DNA from: Nemertoderma westbladi
Lineage: Eukaryota; Xenacoelomorpha; Nemertodermatida; Nemertodermatidae
Length of the DNA stretch: 41,727 bases
Assembly: GCA_032718475.1 (NCBI GenBank)
Contig: JAUCBJ010002111.1
Span: 1 to 41,727, forward strand
Direction: 5' to 3'
Part shown: one piece after another, positions 1 through 11,090 of the stretch
Layout of the letters: the number at the start of each line of letters is the position of its first letter
Numbering within the stretch: position 1 is the stretch's first letter
Position numbers and translations under genes: made by a program
The notes under the pieces: model-generated
The model's database searches: none
Seen by the model: the letters and a program-made list of their open reading frames with translations, nothing else
Told to the model about the DNA's origin: nothing

Positions 1-1390
1 ATGAACTACGTTATAAATTTTTCAGTTATTTTTCAATTAAGAAATTGTAAAAAGTGTTTGATGATTAAAAAAAATAATTGATGGAATCTGTTTCTGATTC
101 ACTTACTTAGTACATGAACTCGTATTATTAATAATTAATATTATGGAATGATATTATATTTGCTTATCTAACTAATAACATATTAAGCATGTAATAATTA
201 TATATTAACTATTTTGTATTAGCTGTGCCATATATGAGCCATCATGTAGTAAAATATTTGGGTAATTTGATATCTCCTATGCATAGCGTGGCATATGGTA
301 CACCAATAAAACGTATTATTACATGAAAAATTGAAAACTGTTAATTTTTTTAATTTTATCTTAGAATTTCGCGAATCACCAATAAGACAAAAAATAATTA
401 AAAAAAAAACTTTTCGCACAGGGTACCAAAAAAAATTTTGTACCATGCTTTTTGCGACTCTATATGTTTGAATGTTTTTTGAAAATTGGTCAAACCGTAC
501 ACAAACATATTACAAAAATGGATCTGAAGAAAATTCCTGAACAATTTGTCGGATTGACACTAATTACCACATTTCGTGGTGCTAAAAAATTTAATTGTAA
601 TATTTTTTGAAAATTTTTCGAAAAATCTAAGTATTTACATGCAAATACACTTTTGTATACAATACAACCACGCTGATTCCAAATCCGTTGTCTATTTTTT
701 CACTGCAATTCAAGTTTTTCCGCAATTGCGAAATCAATTTTTTCGCATTTTACTACTTGCACTGTTCGTGCTATTGTGGTGCTTCTTAAAAATTCCGAAT
801 TTTGACATAGAATTATACACAATCTTGTTATAAATGGGTTCAGCGTTCAAAATAACCCAATATCACCGATATATACGGCATTGGATATAAGTTAACTGAA
901 ACAAGTAGTTTATTTGAAAATTATATATTTGAAAAGTTCTAGTAGGGGATCTTTTCATTTTCGAGCAATTTTGGGTAACTACAGCGTCTTATAATTGTCA
1001 CCAATGAAATCAGCACATACGAAAACCTCAGTATGGGTGAGGATATTGACGTTGTATCCTATTTCAAAATTTGAAATTTCACACTACTTGCACTTTTGGT
1101 GCTCTTGTGGTACTTTTCAAATTTCCAAATTTCAACACGAAATTTTACCCATAATTGTTTTCAATGCGTTCGGTGTTCAAAATAACCGAATTTTGACGAT
1201 TTATTTCACCATAGAGTGAAGTTACCCCAAAGAAACTGAAATGTGAAATTTCAGTGCTGAAAAGTGCTGACATAGGTGTCACAGCTTCCTTATATCTCGA
1301 AAACTACAGGTCGTGTGAACTTCTAGTTTTTTTCATAATGATCCCTGATAAATTTGAGGAATTTACATGGAATTTGGAGTTCCCTTGATC
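1..1390. other. AT-rich intergenic stretch with a diverged direct repeat
   Basis: I see no gene. Two stretches, about 752-870 and 1083-1210, are diverged direct repeats about 331 bp apart. Both start near ACTACTTGCACT, pass through a TTGTGGT box and end in GTTCAAAATAACC. The short open frames are AT-rich and show no protein-family pattern. Confidence 0.5.
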
Positions 1391-1412
1391 GATCAAGGGA
1401 TCTTCAAGAGAC

Positions 1413-1503
1413 CAAGAAATCTTGGGATTGGAGTAGCGCCCACCCCTACCCTCGGGTAGCAGCTATCGAAAGAGGAGCCTTCGGGTCGCCTCCGGCTTCG
1501 GCC
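1413..1503 (-). repeat. interspersed repeat, copy A
   Basis: The reverse complement of this GC-rich block matches 4598-4702 on the plus strand over about 90 bp. Shared blocks include GGAGGCGACCCGAAG, CTCTTTCGATAGCTGCTACC and GAGGGTAGGGGTGGGCGC. It is therefore a dispersed repeat present in both orientations. An 85-codon minus-strand open frame overlaps it, but I do not treat that as a gene. Family unknown. Confidence 0.7.
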
Positions 1504-1659
1504 GACTGTCTGCTTGCTTGATCGACCATCTCTGTAGAATCTAAAAAAACAACAGAGGGGGCTGGATTCCACCCCCGTCCCCTTGGGCTTTTCAGGGTTA
1601 AAGATAGAATCGTCTTTTTTGACGACGAAATTTGAACAAAGTCCATTCACATACTCAAA

Positions 1660-2660
1660 ATTTATTTAAACTTTAGCTGCACAGCATAACACCAAAACAG
1701 AACCCAATATCCAAAAAGCAAGCAAAATGTTAAATAAAAATTAAGTATAAAAGTTAAATAAAAATTGGACTTGCCCCTGGGCCCAACCGAAAGGGGCCTC
1801 AAAATTCATTTTTTGAGTTGTTATAATTTGCATTTTTCGTTATTATAAACATAACAATCTATAATTTCAAATGTAATTCGGGAATATTTTCAATATTACT
1901 TTTGATAATAACTTATTCTTCTATATATAAAAATCTGTTACCAAACTAATAAATATCCCCCTAAAACAGACATCGGAGATATTAATTAATTATCGTGATA
2001 AAAATGACGGAATTTATTTACTGCTACTTACTGCCTTACTAAAACGAGCCCTAAATGGAGAGATAAAAGGGCGCCCCATCGTATAAAAGGCACCTGCGTT
2101 GAATAGAGGGCAACAACTTTTATTATTTATCATTATAGAAAATAATAATTAATTAAATATAATTAATATAAAAAAGCCTAAAACTTTGTCTACCCCCGGG
2201 TGCTGAGAAACCACGCATCGCCTCTGATTGTATATTGAGTTCCGTTTTGGAGTTCGCCTTGCAGACACTAAAGTTGCAATAACTCAGGAGTGTGAGAATG
2301 GATTTTGCTCAAATTACGTGCAGACCTTTTCTACGTCGAAGCTCTTTCAACACATGTAATAAAATTTAAGAAATTCCACCAAAAATAATTTATTTTACTC
2401 TCTTCGCCGGAAAAAAGGTAAAATCAATGCAATCCTATGGGTTATTTTTTCCCCTAGGGAATAAAAGTGAAACTCTTTCTACTGATTTTGGGGCATATTC
2501 GAGCGAAAAGGTAAGAATTTAAGAATAAAAACTATTATGTTTCAGAGAGAAAATAATTCATCATTATATCACTCAAAAGTATAATATAGTTGTAAATTGT
2601 TTAACATTTTAAGAATAAATAAGAAGTAAACATATGATCGAAAAGAATTATATTAAATCA
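1660..2660. other. intergenic, no gene seen
   Basis: AT-rich sequence with islands of GC such as a CCCCTGGGCCC block near 1775 and a CTACCCCCGGGTG block near 2190 that look like transposon debris. A TATAAAAGG string near 2083 has no plausible gene downstream. Nothing here can be assigned. Confidence 0.4.
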
Positions 2661-2666
2661 ATAGAA

Positions 2667-3010
2667 AATAATAATAATACTAATAAACTATTATTTATAT
2701 AGCGCCCAACTCTATAAATAGATTCTAAGGCGCTCATGACCCATTTAGATATTAAACGCTCTATTGTAGAGTTCTGTTTTTAAACCGACTTTAAAGTGTT
2801 TTATTTGAGTAGCAGTTCTTAGGTTAAGTGGGAGGCTATTAAAAACCACTGGCGGGGCGTAACTGAAAGATCTGGCCGCAAAGCTTGATAGTTTGAAGGC
2901 AAGTTGAAGGCGGTTAAGGAAAGTCTGTGGGAGACCATTCAACAGACAATTATTCATGTCAAGTCTTGAAACAACAAGCGCATTGACCAGTAATTGGTTG
3001 TTTAGATGAA
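2667..3010 (-). pseudogene. 3' end of an L2/CR1-like LINE (reverse transcriptase tail plus 3' UTR)
   Basis: On the minus strand the translation reads a VVSRLD..N.LLNGLPQ..LNRLQ block, then RSFSYAPP, then NSLPLNLRTA and a KxGLKTELYNRAF ending before a stop at 2745. These are the usual C-terminal blocks of L2/CR1/Rex1-type non-LTR reverse transcriptases. The part between the RLQ block and RSFSYAPP appears deleted. After the stop come GAGCGCCTTAGAATC, a GCGCTATATAAATA box and an ATTATTATT-type tail on the minus strand, at about 2667-2740. That arrangement is typical of L2-like 3' ends. The 5' part is missing, so this is a dead, truncated copy. Confidence 0.8.
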
Positions 3011-3050
3011 CTACTAGTTTACCGGTATGGTGACATTCTGCATCTTAATT

Positions 3051-3437
3051 TTACTTCACGCAATGTTGGGCATGGTGATGTTCCAGCAATCTTTTAGTTA
3101 ATTCTCTAGCAAGTGGCCGATAATATCGCTTTCCCTTTACAAATCCAGCGTTCGCAGTGACGGGAACGTATATGACACAACTCCTGTCGGTTTGCTGCAG
3201 TGCAGTTTCATTATATACATATACCGGTACATATACGTATATATTAAGAAGCTCTGCCGGGTTGTCGACCAAATAGCGCCGCCACAACTCCATGATATCA
3301 CACATGACTTTCGCTAAATTATCCGCATCTACGTCGATGCCTGCGCCCTCTAAGACCTTTATTATCTCCAGGAGGCCAGGCTTCCAAACTCCAAATTCTG
3401 AACTGGCTGGACCTATGGCAAAACCATTGTCATCCAA
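3051..3437 (-). pseudogene. degraded 3'-end fragment of the window's recurrent LINE family
   Basis: A 128-codon minus-strand frame contains LEGAGIDVDADNLAKVM and MELWRRYLVDNP. The DNA aligns with the LINE 3'-end copy near 7150-7225 through shared blocks such as GGAGTTGTGG and GCGCTATTT followed by TCGACAA. It represents the conserved region after the reverse transcriptase core (an xDRxxWRR-like ending), heavily diverged. I do not regard it as a cellular gene. The alternative, an unrelated small gene, is unlikely given four other relatives in this window. Confidence 0.65.
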
Positions 3438-3593
3438 AGCAAACGGAGCAAACGTTCAAATGTCAAGCTTTGGGGAAGCCTAATAAGCAAGCTAGGTAAA
3501 AATATTCTGGAACAAGATTATTTAACGGAATCAATTTCAAACTACATTCATTTGATATATAATTATTTTAAATATTGTTATTATTATATACTC

Positions 3594-4252
3594 CATGACC
3601 CGTAATATAGTGTCATTTTCTGATGACACGGACCCCTCCCCAGATTTTTCAACAAATCTTTATCATATTGCTTGAAATTTGAAACACCACTAGTTCCACT
3701 CACCGTCGATGACCCCATGAAGCCGGAATTTTCGATTTTGCCTTTAAATTTTTTTTATAAGAGTTTTAAAAAAGTGTCTTTTTCGAAATCGCACCCTCCG
3801 TATCGTGGCCATTCTTCACATTAGTCGTAATTTTTTCATATCATTAAAAAGCTTCGAAACATGTAACAATATCTGAATTTCGTTGAGAAACAACTGAGAT
3901 TTCTTGCAATCTTTGAACGCCTATATCTCAGCTGTTTCTCAACGAAATTCAGATATTGTTACATATTTGGAATCCTTGCAACGCAAGCTTTTTAATGATA
4001 TGAAAAAATTACGACTAATGTGAAGAATGGCCACGATATGGAGGGTGCGATTTCATAAAAGACACTTTTTTAAAACGCTTATAAAAAAAATTTAAAGGCA
4101 AAATCGAAAATTCCGGCTTCATGGGGTCATCGACGGTGAGTGGAACTAGTGGTGTTTCAAATTTCAAGCAATATGATAAAGATTTGTAGAAAAATCTGGG
4201 GGGGGGGGGGGGGGTCCGTGTCATCAGAAAATGACACTATATTACGGGACAT
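3594..4252. repeat. 0.65-kb near-perfect palindrome (foldback element)
   Basis: The left arm (about 3594-3900) and right arm (about 3925-4252) are inverted copies of each other. They share the outer CCCGTAATATAGTGTCATTT, the CATGAAGCCGGAATTTTCGA block and the inner CTGAATTTCGTTGAGAAAC. The loop is only about 24 nt. A run of 17 G interrupts the right arm at 4198-4214, opposite CCCCTCCCC in the left arm. No open frame is convincing. It could be a MITE/foldback transposon. Any transcript through it would fold into a long double-stranded hairpin. Confidence 0.9.
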
Positions 4253-4597
4253 GTTGCATTATATTATTATTTTCTCTCTCTGAAAAATCGTTGGTTTTTA
4301 ATATTTTAAATAAACTATCTAAGTAAAAACCGCTAGCTACCTTTCAAAAACAACTCAGGCTAGAAATTTTTTGAAGATCCTCTAAACATATGCGAAAAAA
4401 ATGTAACTAAAGGCATAAAAAAGCTTTAAGCTTAAGCTTTAACTTAACATTAATTCAATATTAATTAACAACTTTATACTGTATAAATTATGGTACCCCA
4501 AAGATTTAATTATTATTTGCTGGTGTGTGTTTATGTTATTTTGTTTGTTTGTTATGTATTAAGTATCATTAATTGGTTAAATAACAAAAGCAAAAAG

Positions 4598-4702
4598 TCG
4601 GCTGAGGCCGGAGGCGACCCGAAGCCCCCCTTTCCGAAGCTCCTCTTTCGATAGCTGCTACCTGAGGGTAGGGGTGGGCGCAACTCATATCCCAAAATTT
4701 TG
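4598..4702 (+). repeat. interspersed repeat, copy B
   Basis: Second copy, in opposite orientation, of the block at 1413-1503. It carries GGAGGCGACCCGAAG and CTCTTTCGATAGCTGCTACC, followed by the GGGTAGGGGTGGGCGC box. A short CCCCCC insertion separates it from copy A. Family not recognised. Confidence 0.7.
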
Positions 4703-5224
4703 GTTTTGATTTTGGTTAAATGGACATCAATTGTAATTACGTGAAAAAACTATATATACATACAGTGCAGTGCAACTAATGATTGGCGTCACAAATGATG
4801 TCAATAAACTCACGGTACTACCACTACTACTAAAATAACGTGGGGGGACAAAGTTTCACTATGAATATGATCTCGAATCTTTATTAATCTCACTACGCTA
4901 GATAAATGAGAAATCTTATGTAGGGCCAACACAACATCGAAAATAATGTTCTACATTATTTGCCCTGCAATAAATACTTAATGTCCAAATTTGTAATGTA
5001 CATTCCGAGGAATAGTAAAACAATACAAACACACATTCAAGGCAAAAATAGGGGGTATCCAAAAGATTCATCCGAAACAAAATACATATCTCATGTTTTT
5101 TCCTTAGCAGCATGTCACTTAGCAACAAGATAACTATAACTACCAGTAGTAACGATTTTGTACTGACACACAATAGTCCATACCGCCTTGCAAATAAGAT
5201 AATCTAAGTATTCATCCATCTAAG
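4703..5224. other. intergenic, no gene seen
   Basis: AT-rich, with a short CTACCACTACTACTA stretch near 4817-4832. The 85-codon minus-strand frame at 4916-5173 shows no recognisable pattern. Confidence 0.4.
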
Positions 5225-6110
5225 ATGATTAAGATCCTTCTAAGTTTTCCAAAGAGCATTAAGACTAATCGTGTCAGTGGAGTAGATGGTGTTCCCCCTG
5301 AGGTCTTTAAAATACCTGAGTGTTTAAAGCTCATCTATCCCATCATAGTAGACATGTACAGAACAATAAGAGTCCCACAAGAAATGAAAACAAATAAGTT
5401 GGTGCCAGTTCCCAAGAAGGGCAACCTAACACTTTTCGGGGAATCTCATTGATCTCGGTTGCTGCAAAGCTATACAATAGAATTCTATTAAAGCGCACCA
5501 GGGATCCCATTGAGAGACTGCTCCGTGGAAATCAGAATGGGTTCCGTAAAGGTCGTGGGACCATGGAGCCCATTTTGGCACTTAGAAGGATAATTGGAAG
5601 AGTTATCAAAAAAGAAAGACAGGCATCTGGCTGTTATCTTTGTTGACTTCTTCAAGGCCTTTGATTCAGTCTCTCGCTCACGTATGTTCAGCATACTTTC
5701 ATTATATGGGATTCCTGATGAAATTATTGCAGCAATCAGATCAGTATACAATGGTTCGACAACATGTGTCTACTGTTGACCGTGACACAGAACCATTTGA
5801 AGTGTTATGGGGAGTCTTCCAGGGAGACACACTTGCACCATTGTTGTTCATAATTGTGGTTGACTATGTTCTACGCATGTGCTTAGATCATCATAATGAT
5901 GATGGGGTGATGGTAACTCCACCTACTGGCCCAGAAGTCGAGGAAATCCTGCCAAGTACCTAACTTATCTTGACTTTGCTGATGACTTAGGAGTACTCTC
6001 AGAATCATTAGAGGGAGCCCAAAGGCTCCTCATCTCATTAGAACAGGCCGCTTCTAGTGTTTGTCTTTTTATTATCTCCAAAAAGACCAAACTTTTGAGA
6101 GTTAATTTAG
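5225..6110 (+). pseudogene. non-LTR retrotransposon reverse transcriptase, frameshifted relic
   Basis: Successive frames give the ordered blocks of a non-LTR reverse transcriptase: NRVSGVDGVPPEVFK near 5255, LVPVPKKGNLT near 5400, GISLISVAAKLYNRILL near 5440-5490, NQNGFRKGRGT near 5535-5560, VDFFKAFDSVSR near 5640, GVFQGDTLAPLLF near 5810, and the catalytic LDFADDLG near 5970-5990, followed by KKTKLLRVN. Reading them needs several frame changes (near 5440, 5590-5640, 5780 and 5960), so the gene is dead. No endonuclease domain is visible upstream, so the copy is 5'-truncated. The same element resumes at about 6873 after a foldback insertion and a deletion. Confidence 0.9.
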
Positions 6111-6292
6111 TGAAATATATCATTCGAAAGATAATTTAATTAGGAGTACTCTCAGAATCATTAGAGGGAGCCCAAAGGCTCCTCATCTCATTAGAACAGG
6201 CCGCTTCTAGTGTTTGTCTTTTTATTATCTCCAAAAAGACCAAACTTTTGAGAGTTAATTTAGTGAAATATATCATTCGAAAGAGAATTTAA
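5987..6292 (+). repeat. 153-bp tandem duplication inside the LINE relic
   Basis: Positions 5987-6139 and 6140-6292 are two consecutive copies with essentially one mismatch (GATAATTT versus GAGAATTT). Each covers the reverse-transcriptase segment just after FADD and the first 30 or so bases of the foldback arm. The duplication therefore happened after the foldback element was already in place, and is young. Confidence 0.9.
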
Positions 6293-6870
6293 TTATGTGC
6301 TTGCATGCAAAAATTTAGGGTCCAATACAAAGTATAAATTTTTTTTAGGCAATTCTTTAAACCTATCTTACTTTTCAATATTTGTGATTTAATCGCAATT
6401 TAAAAAAAATATAATTTATCCAGCGTTAGTCATCAACTTTGCAGGTTGCAGCTCTGGTTAAACAGTTATTACTGTCTGACTTTTGCTGTATTGCAATATA
6501 TTACAGCATTCAGTTACCGGTATTAGTGCTTCTTTGGTAATTTTACTGAATTAAGCCTAACACTAACAGATTCTGTGATTCTGTGGCATAATCAAACTGA
6601 ACTCAAACCAAAACGGCCCTTTTAAGGGCCAACATCCTTTGCCACTATCGAGGAGCTCCCCGTGCTGCAAAGGGGAAGCATGGCTGTAAAGCTGATGACT
6701 AACGCAGGATAAATTATATTTTTTTAATTGTGATTAAATAAAATAATGAAAAATAAGATTGGTTTAAAGAATAGCCTATAAAATTTTTATACTTTTGTAT
6801 TGGACCCTAAATTTTTACTTGCAAGGGCAAGCTCAGAATTAAATTATCTTTCGAATGATATATTACACTA
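6261..6870. mobile_element. foldback/MITE-like element with about 185-bp inverted arms
   Basis: The left arm (about 6261-6447) and right arm (about 6687-6870) are inverted copies. Shared blocks include AATATATCATTCGAAAGA, AAATTTAGGGTCCAATAC and GCGTTAGTCATCA. The central 240 bp is unique and carries a histone-type stem-loop at 6615-6630. There is no transposase frame, so it is non-autonomous. It interrupts the LINE whose pieces lie at 5225-6110 and 6873-7285. Confidence 0.8.
6615..6630 (+). promoter_or_regulatory. exact match to the histone mRNA 3' stem-loop consensus
   Basis: GGCCCTTTTAAGGGCC fits the metazoan histone 3' processing hairpin GGCYCTTTTMAGRGCC at every position: 6-bp stem, TTTA loop. 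It is preceded by AAAAC and followed by AAC, close to the usual flanks. I see no histone reading frame upstream and no clear purine-rich downstream element. It may be a captured histone 3' end, or a chance match inside the foldback element. Confidence 0.5.
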
Positions 6871-6872
6871 AG

Positions 6873-7285
6873 GTGCATGTCTGGCAGCTTTGGCTGGCCA
6901 GGGGGGGGGGGGGGCATTATGGAACACCCGGTACAATGCACACATCTCCAACCAGACACTATATAACATTGGAGGTGTCTCATTGGTTCCCCCAAGCTTG
7001 ACACTAGAACAAAGCCGCCTCCGCTTTGCAGACATTGCTTTCGCCGTGAGGACCAGCCAGTGCATAATCTTGCGCTTTGGCAGCCTCATAGGGTGAATAA
7101 GCATGGAGGACAGCCCATGACTTTCTTGATACGTATCTTAAAGGACACAGGGCTTGAAAATACGGATGCTCTAGCAAATGTCATAGGGATAGGGAGTTGT
7201 GGAGGCGCTATTTTATCGACAAGTCGGTACAGCATTCTTAAAAATGCAGCTGCAATGCAGCATGCCGATCCTAGTAGTTGTAAGT
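6873..7285 (+). pseudogene. LINE 3' end (C-terminal reverse-transcriptase region and tail)
   Basis: Plus-strand frames give a LRFA block, EDQPVHNL-type residues, LALWQPHRVNKHGGQPMTFL and ILKDTGLENTDALANV, then a GGAGTTGTGGAGGCGC box. This is the post-core region of the same non-LTR family found at 31.3, 33.6 and 41.1 kb. It ends with GCAGCATGCCGAT followed by TAG-type repeats, the shared 3' terminus. A 14-G run sits at 6901-6914. It is probably the same insertion as 5225-6110, with the middle lost. Confidence 0.8.
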
Positions 7286-7596
7286 TTTCCAAATGAAATT
7301 TGAATTTCAGGAAATAATTTCAAAAAATATTGTTCTTCCATGAATTAAGATATTTATTTAGATATTACTTCGAAGAGCTCCCTCCTCTGTAACCTGCTTA
7401 TTTCCTTTAATTGGATATAAGATTGTTTATTGTTTTGGTTAGCCTGCCCCTGTGACCTGCCCTTGTCGCATGAGTCTACTTATTATCATGTTTTTTTATT
7501 GACCAAATCATGAAAATTATTTGTAACTTTCTATTGTATACTCCCATTATTCATAAAATAAGTAAAACAAAGAACATTATTACCAAATTTACTTAC

Positions 7597-7715
7597 ATTT
7601 TAATGGCAACTTTCTCTCGTTGGTCTGGTCTCTTTTCTTTGTCCATAACATGGCCAAGGTAAACTGTACCATAAGTTCCGTCACCCAATACTTTAATCTT
7701 TTCATACTTATGCAT
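7597..7715 (-). CDS. first coding exon of a Ser/Thr protein kinase (partial gene)
   Basis: From an ATG at 7715 the minus strand encodes 39 residues plus two bases, then a consensus donor GTAAGT at 7591-7596. The peptide starts MHKYEKIKVLG, has the glycine-rich loop GDGTYG at residues 11-16 and the beta-3 lysine in VAIK (K39). These are kinase subdomains I and II. The MxKYEKI start and LGDGTYG resemble CMGC kinases such as MAK/CILK or CDK-like kinases. The loop between strands is longer than in those proteins (HVMDKEKRPDQREK), so I cannot name the family. The following exons should lie at lower coordinates or outside the window; I did not find them among the LINE debris. Confidence 0.75.
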
Positions 7716-9429
7716 TGTTGCTCAACTATATATCAATTTAAGTCATTACGATAAACATATTGCACACAAGTTTCACTATAACATATTTCAATTAAAATAT
7801 GTTTACATATATATATTTATTTATCTCTCCATCTGGCGAAGGTTTATAAAGGATTTGAAATCGAACAGCTGATTCTCAACATCACCATTTGAACTTTGAA
7901 AAGCCCATCCATCTGTGCATCAGTTTGAGTTTGCGCAGTATTTGTAATTTATGTAGATGTAGAAGTATTCTGTTGTACAATAATAACGCAAATAGTCTTA
8001 TCAGCTCAGCTTAGCTTATAAATTCCGATTGTCAGATTGTACCTGTGCTAATCGGGGAGTACATTATAATTACCTACTGCTACTACTAACGGAAGGCCTA
8101 CCGAACTATATAATTTAAGTTTACTCGCAAGGTAAATGTTTTACGGAATACTAATATGCTTGTCAGCAGGGTACGTCTGGTCCCTATGCACTCTTGGTCA
8201 ATATCTTACTGAGGTTGAAGAAATACAATACAAGGGGCGAAGAGTTCTTCTGACGTGATGCGCAAAAGTCAAATCAGCCTCACCTTACAACAATTTTTAA
8301 CCACATTAAACATTTAAATGGGCAGTGCCAGAAATTTTAAAAAAAACGGACAAACTGATTAATTATGTCTAATTAGAATTAGGCCTAATCTGAATAAATC
8401 ATTTTATCAGCTTTATTTTATCATTATTTTTTATTTTGAGCCGTGGTGAGCGACGCGGCAAACTTAATACGCTTTTATTACAGTACTGCAGTAGTATGAT
8501 AATAGGTATAGTAGTACCGGAACTCTAAACCAAAAATGTACCGTATATTATTATTAGTAATAAAAAATGCATCCCCAAACCGATACAGGCTGATCCTGAT
8601 CGGTATCGGTCTGTGATATATATATATAAATATAATAGCTCTACAATCCATAGTGACTCTGATGTATGACATGTATACCAGATCAGATACGTAGCCTATA
8701 CAAAACAGTCGACTAGTGTGTAGTGATTGTCAGTACCGGTATGTATCTTACCGTTCCGGTACCTGCCTACTGTGTGTGTAGGATGCTCTGTTATGTACAG
8801 TATGTAGTTGCAGGCCTGCTACTGTAGTGCTATTATCACACCTACGTACAAACTCCTGCTGAATTAACCTGTTTACCGGTTGGTTTTGCCAGGTAGTTAC
8901 AGGTAGTGTGATTAAAAATCCGCTAGTTCTTAAAAATCAATAGGTTATTACCTGATTACAGTATTAACATAAGATACGGTATAATATATACAGATACACT
9001 TGAGTAAAAGTTATTACCGGTAGCAAGTAAAATCATTATGTAGGCCTATATAAAAGGTATCGGTCAGTGCTGTTAGTTGTTGTGGACATTTACCAGATAG
9101 CTGATAGAAGGATAGTACATGCAGACATTACAGGCATTTTAAGTATGGTACCGGTAGTTCGTGTTTAGACGTTTCCTGGCAACCTCACATCCAGCCTTTA
9201 CAGTCATCAGCTGGTCTCCAACAACTACAGTAAGTATCGCCTAGCCAGACGAACTCTACGAGTTCATTTTTCATGAGAAGATAAACTTTGAAATAATTAA
9301 TCTTCGGCTGCTGGAAATATTTTACAATTCGCCATACTGAGGATGTTTATTTGGTCTAATGGTATGGGGTAGTACATACAATAATTACATTACATTACTC
9401 GTCCTCTAAAAACTAAATCAAGTAAGTCT
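7716..9429. other. intergenic, rich in TACCGGTA and TAGGCCTA palindromes
   Basis: This spans the 5' side of the kinase exon. I see no further exon. The stretch 8500-9160 is dotted with TACCGGTA-type sites (near 8735, 8757, 9015 and 9149) and a TAGGCCTA near 9041. Confidence 0.4.
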
Positions 9430-9560
9430 TAATGTTTGCCATCAATCAACATCGATGCAAGGTTCCCTTCTCTGGAACGCTTTCTGAATCCATCCGTAGT
9501 GCCACTCTTGAAACTTTTAAACGTCGGTTAAAATATTATTTAGTCCTGTCCTGTCTATGA
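9430..9560 (+). pseudogene. CR1-like LINE C-terminal fragment
   Basis: With one frame change near 9482, the plus strand reads a LWNA then SESIRSATLETFKRRLKYYL ending at a TGA near 9558. This is the usual C-terminus (LWNxLxxxIRxxxxxxxFKxxLKxYL) of CR1/Jockey-like reverse transcriptases. Only about 40 codons remain. Confidence 0.65.
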
Positions 9561-9599
9561 ATTAATTGCCCCAAGCTTTAAAAGTAACCCCAGGGTACA

Positions 9600-10860
9600 C
9601 CTCACCATTATTTTGTTTATTGTGCTCCTAGACACCTTGTGGTCATTATTGTTTTCATTTCTTTTCCGATCCTATATTTTTTTGAGATCTCAAACAGTAA
9701 TTTAAATTTTTCAATCAGAGCATCACTGTCCTACTTCCTCAACTGCAAGATAGCGCGTCGAACTACACTTAAGCAGCGCTATATAGTCTCGACCGTCCCC
9801 CTACCGCTACCACCCAGCAGAGTCGACTCTGCAAAAAAGGTTATTATTGCAGTACTTGTACTATTGATGAAATTAAATAAGAAAAATATGTATAGTACAG
9901 TAGTTCACCTCAACTCCCAAATAAGTATAGTTCCATTAAGCGGGAAGGTAGGCCGACTTCAACAGCCGTCGATTAAATTGTTCCTCGGGTACTTGCTAAT
10001 CCAATCCTAGTCTTATACTTCATTAATCCTATTACTAGGTAGCAACTCAGCCATTACTGGACAGAACTTCACGGGTCATAGGCCTACAGACGGGTCATAC
10101 TACAGTACGATTGATTGCACTAATACAAGATATTTCCATAAATGTTATTTTCTATAGAATTTATAATGTATGAAAAAAAAGGAAAAATTGGTAGAAGGTA
10201 CTTTGTGATTCCAAAGGCACACACACAAATGGACGCCTTTTTATACTGTAGAACTGAAATACTGTACTGTAGGTAGATCCAAAGCATTGATTTTCGTACA
10301 TCAGGCATTCCAAGCTCCGAGGCTAGACCCTCAATTTTTCCATATAGGTGTTTTTTATCTACAGTATTCAATTAATATTCCAAATCATTTCCACTTTGAT
10401 AGTCAATGAAATTATATCTTAAATTGGAGTTACTGCAACGGGATTTCAAAGTCACACAATTTCCAAAACCAACGGCTAGTATTCTAGAATTAATTGTACA
10501 GTAGAAGTTTTACTTTTGATAATGAATAACTGAGTTCGATATGGTGGGGGGGTTCTGCTGCCTTTAAACATCAGGGGGGGAGGGCAAGGGGTCTGTTTTT
10601 TGCACTTGGAGGAAGTTCTATCTTTTGCTCATGAGCGTGTGGTTCCTTTTGTGAATGGAGGGAGGGGGGGGGGGGGGGGGGGGGGGGAGATTCGTGATCA
10701 GCACAATAATGTAAAGTACCGGTAACTTATTACAGTATTACTTACTCATTTACACAAGGGTGTAAATTTGACTAAATACTGAAATAGTTAGATAGACGGT
10801 ACGTGCAGTTTCTGATTTAGGTTTTTAGGCCTATCTTCTTATTGCCGATTAAATTTGTAT
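9600..10860. other. intergenic with G-rich tracts
   Basis: No gene is supported; the 123-codon plus frame at 9639-10010 has no recognisable pattern. G runs lie at 10543-10551 and 10574-10580, and a 24-base run at 10664-10687. The STAMBP promoter should be near the right end, but I see no clear TATA box. Confidence 0.4.
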
Positions 10861-10908
10861 TAATATTAATATTCCAAATCCTGAAATCAACCGCCGAATC
10901 GCACCGAT

Positions 10909-11090
10909 ATGTCCGAGTCAACTACGAAGTCGACTGGAATTGCCGCGGCGTGGCGTTTGAATAAATCTCTTTCGATAGCTGAGGATTGTACAGTGGAAGC
11001 AATGGAACCATCGGCAAGAATTCGCAAATTATCCCAAATGGCAATGGACGTGGAAATTAATCCTTTGGTGCCGCCAAAGAGATATTTTAG
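10909..11090 (+). CDS. STAMBP: STAMBP exon 1
   Basis: Starts at ATG 10909 and ends in phase 2 before a GTTTGT donor. It encodes the start of the helical domain (ARIRKLSQ, then PPKRYFR). A second in-frame ATG at 11002 (MEPSAR) has a better context (GCAATGG), so translation could begin there and drop 31 residues that have no counterpart in the human protein. Confidence 0.93.

Noticed and set aside
2078-2095. TATAAAAGG as a promoter
   Set aside because: No gene or conserved start lies downstream; the area is transposon debris.
6570-6610. Possible histone H4 C-terminal codons just before the stem-loop
   Set aside because: GATTCTGTGGCATAA only loosely resembles an H4 end and no histone frame continues upstream.
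9639-10010. 123-codon plus-strand frame before STAMBP
   Set aside because: No recognisable domain, AT-rich composition, and no splice link to STAMBP seen.
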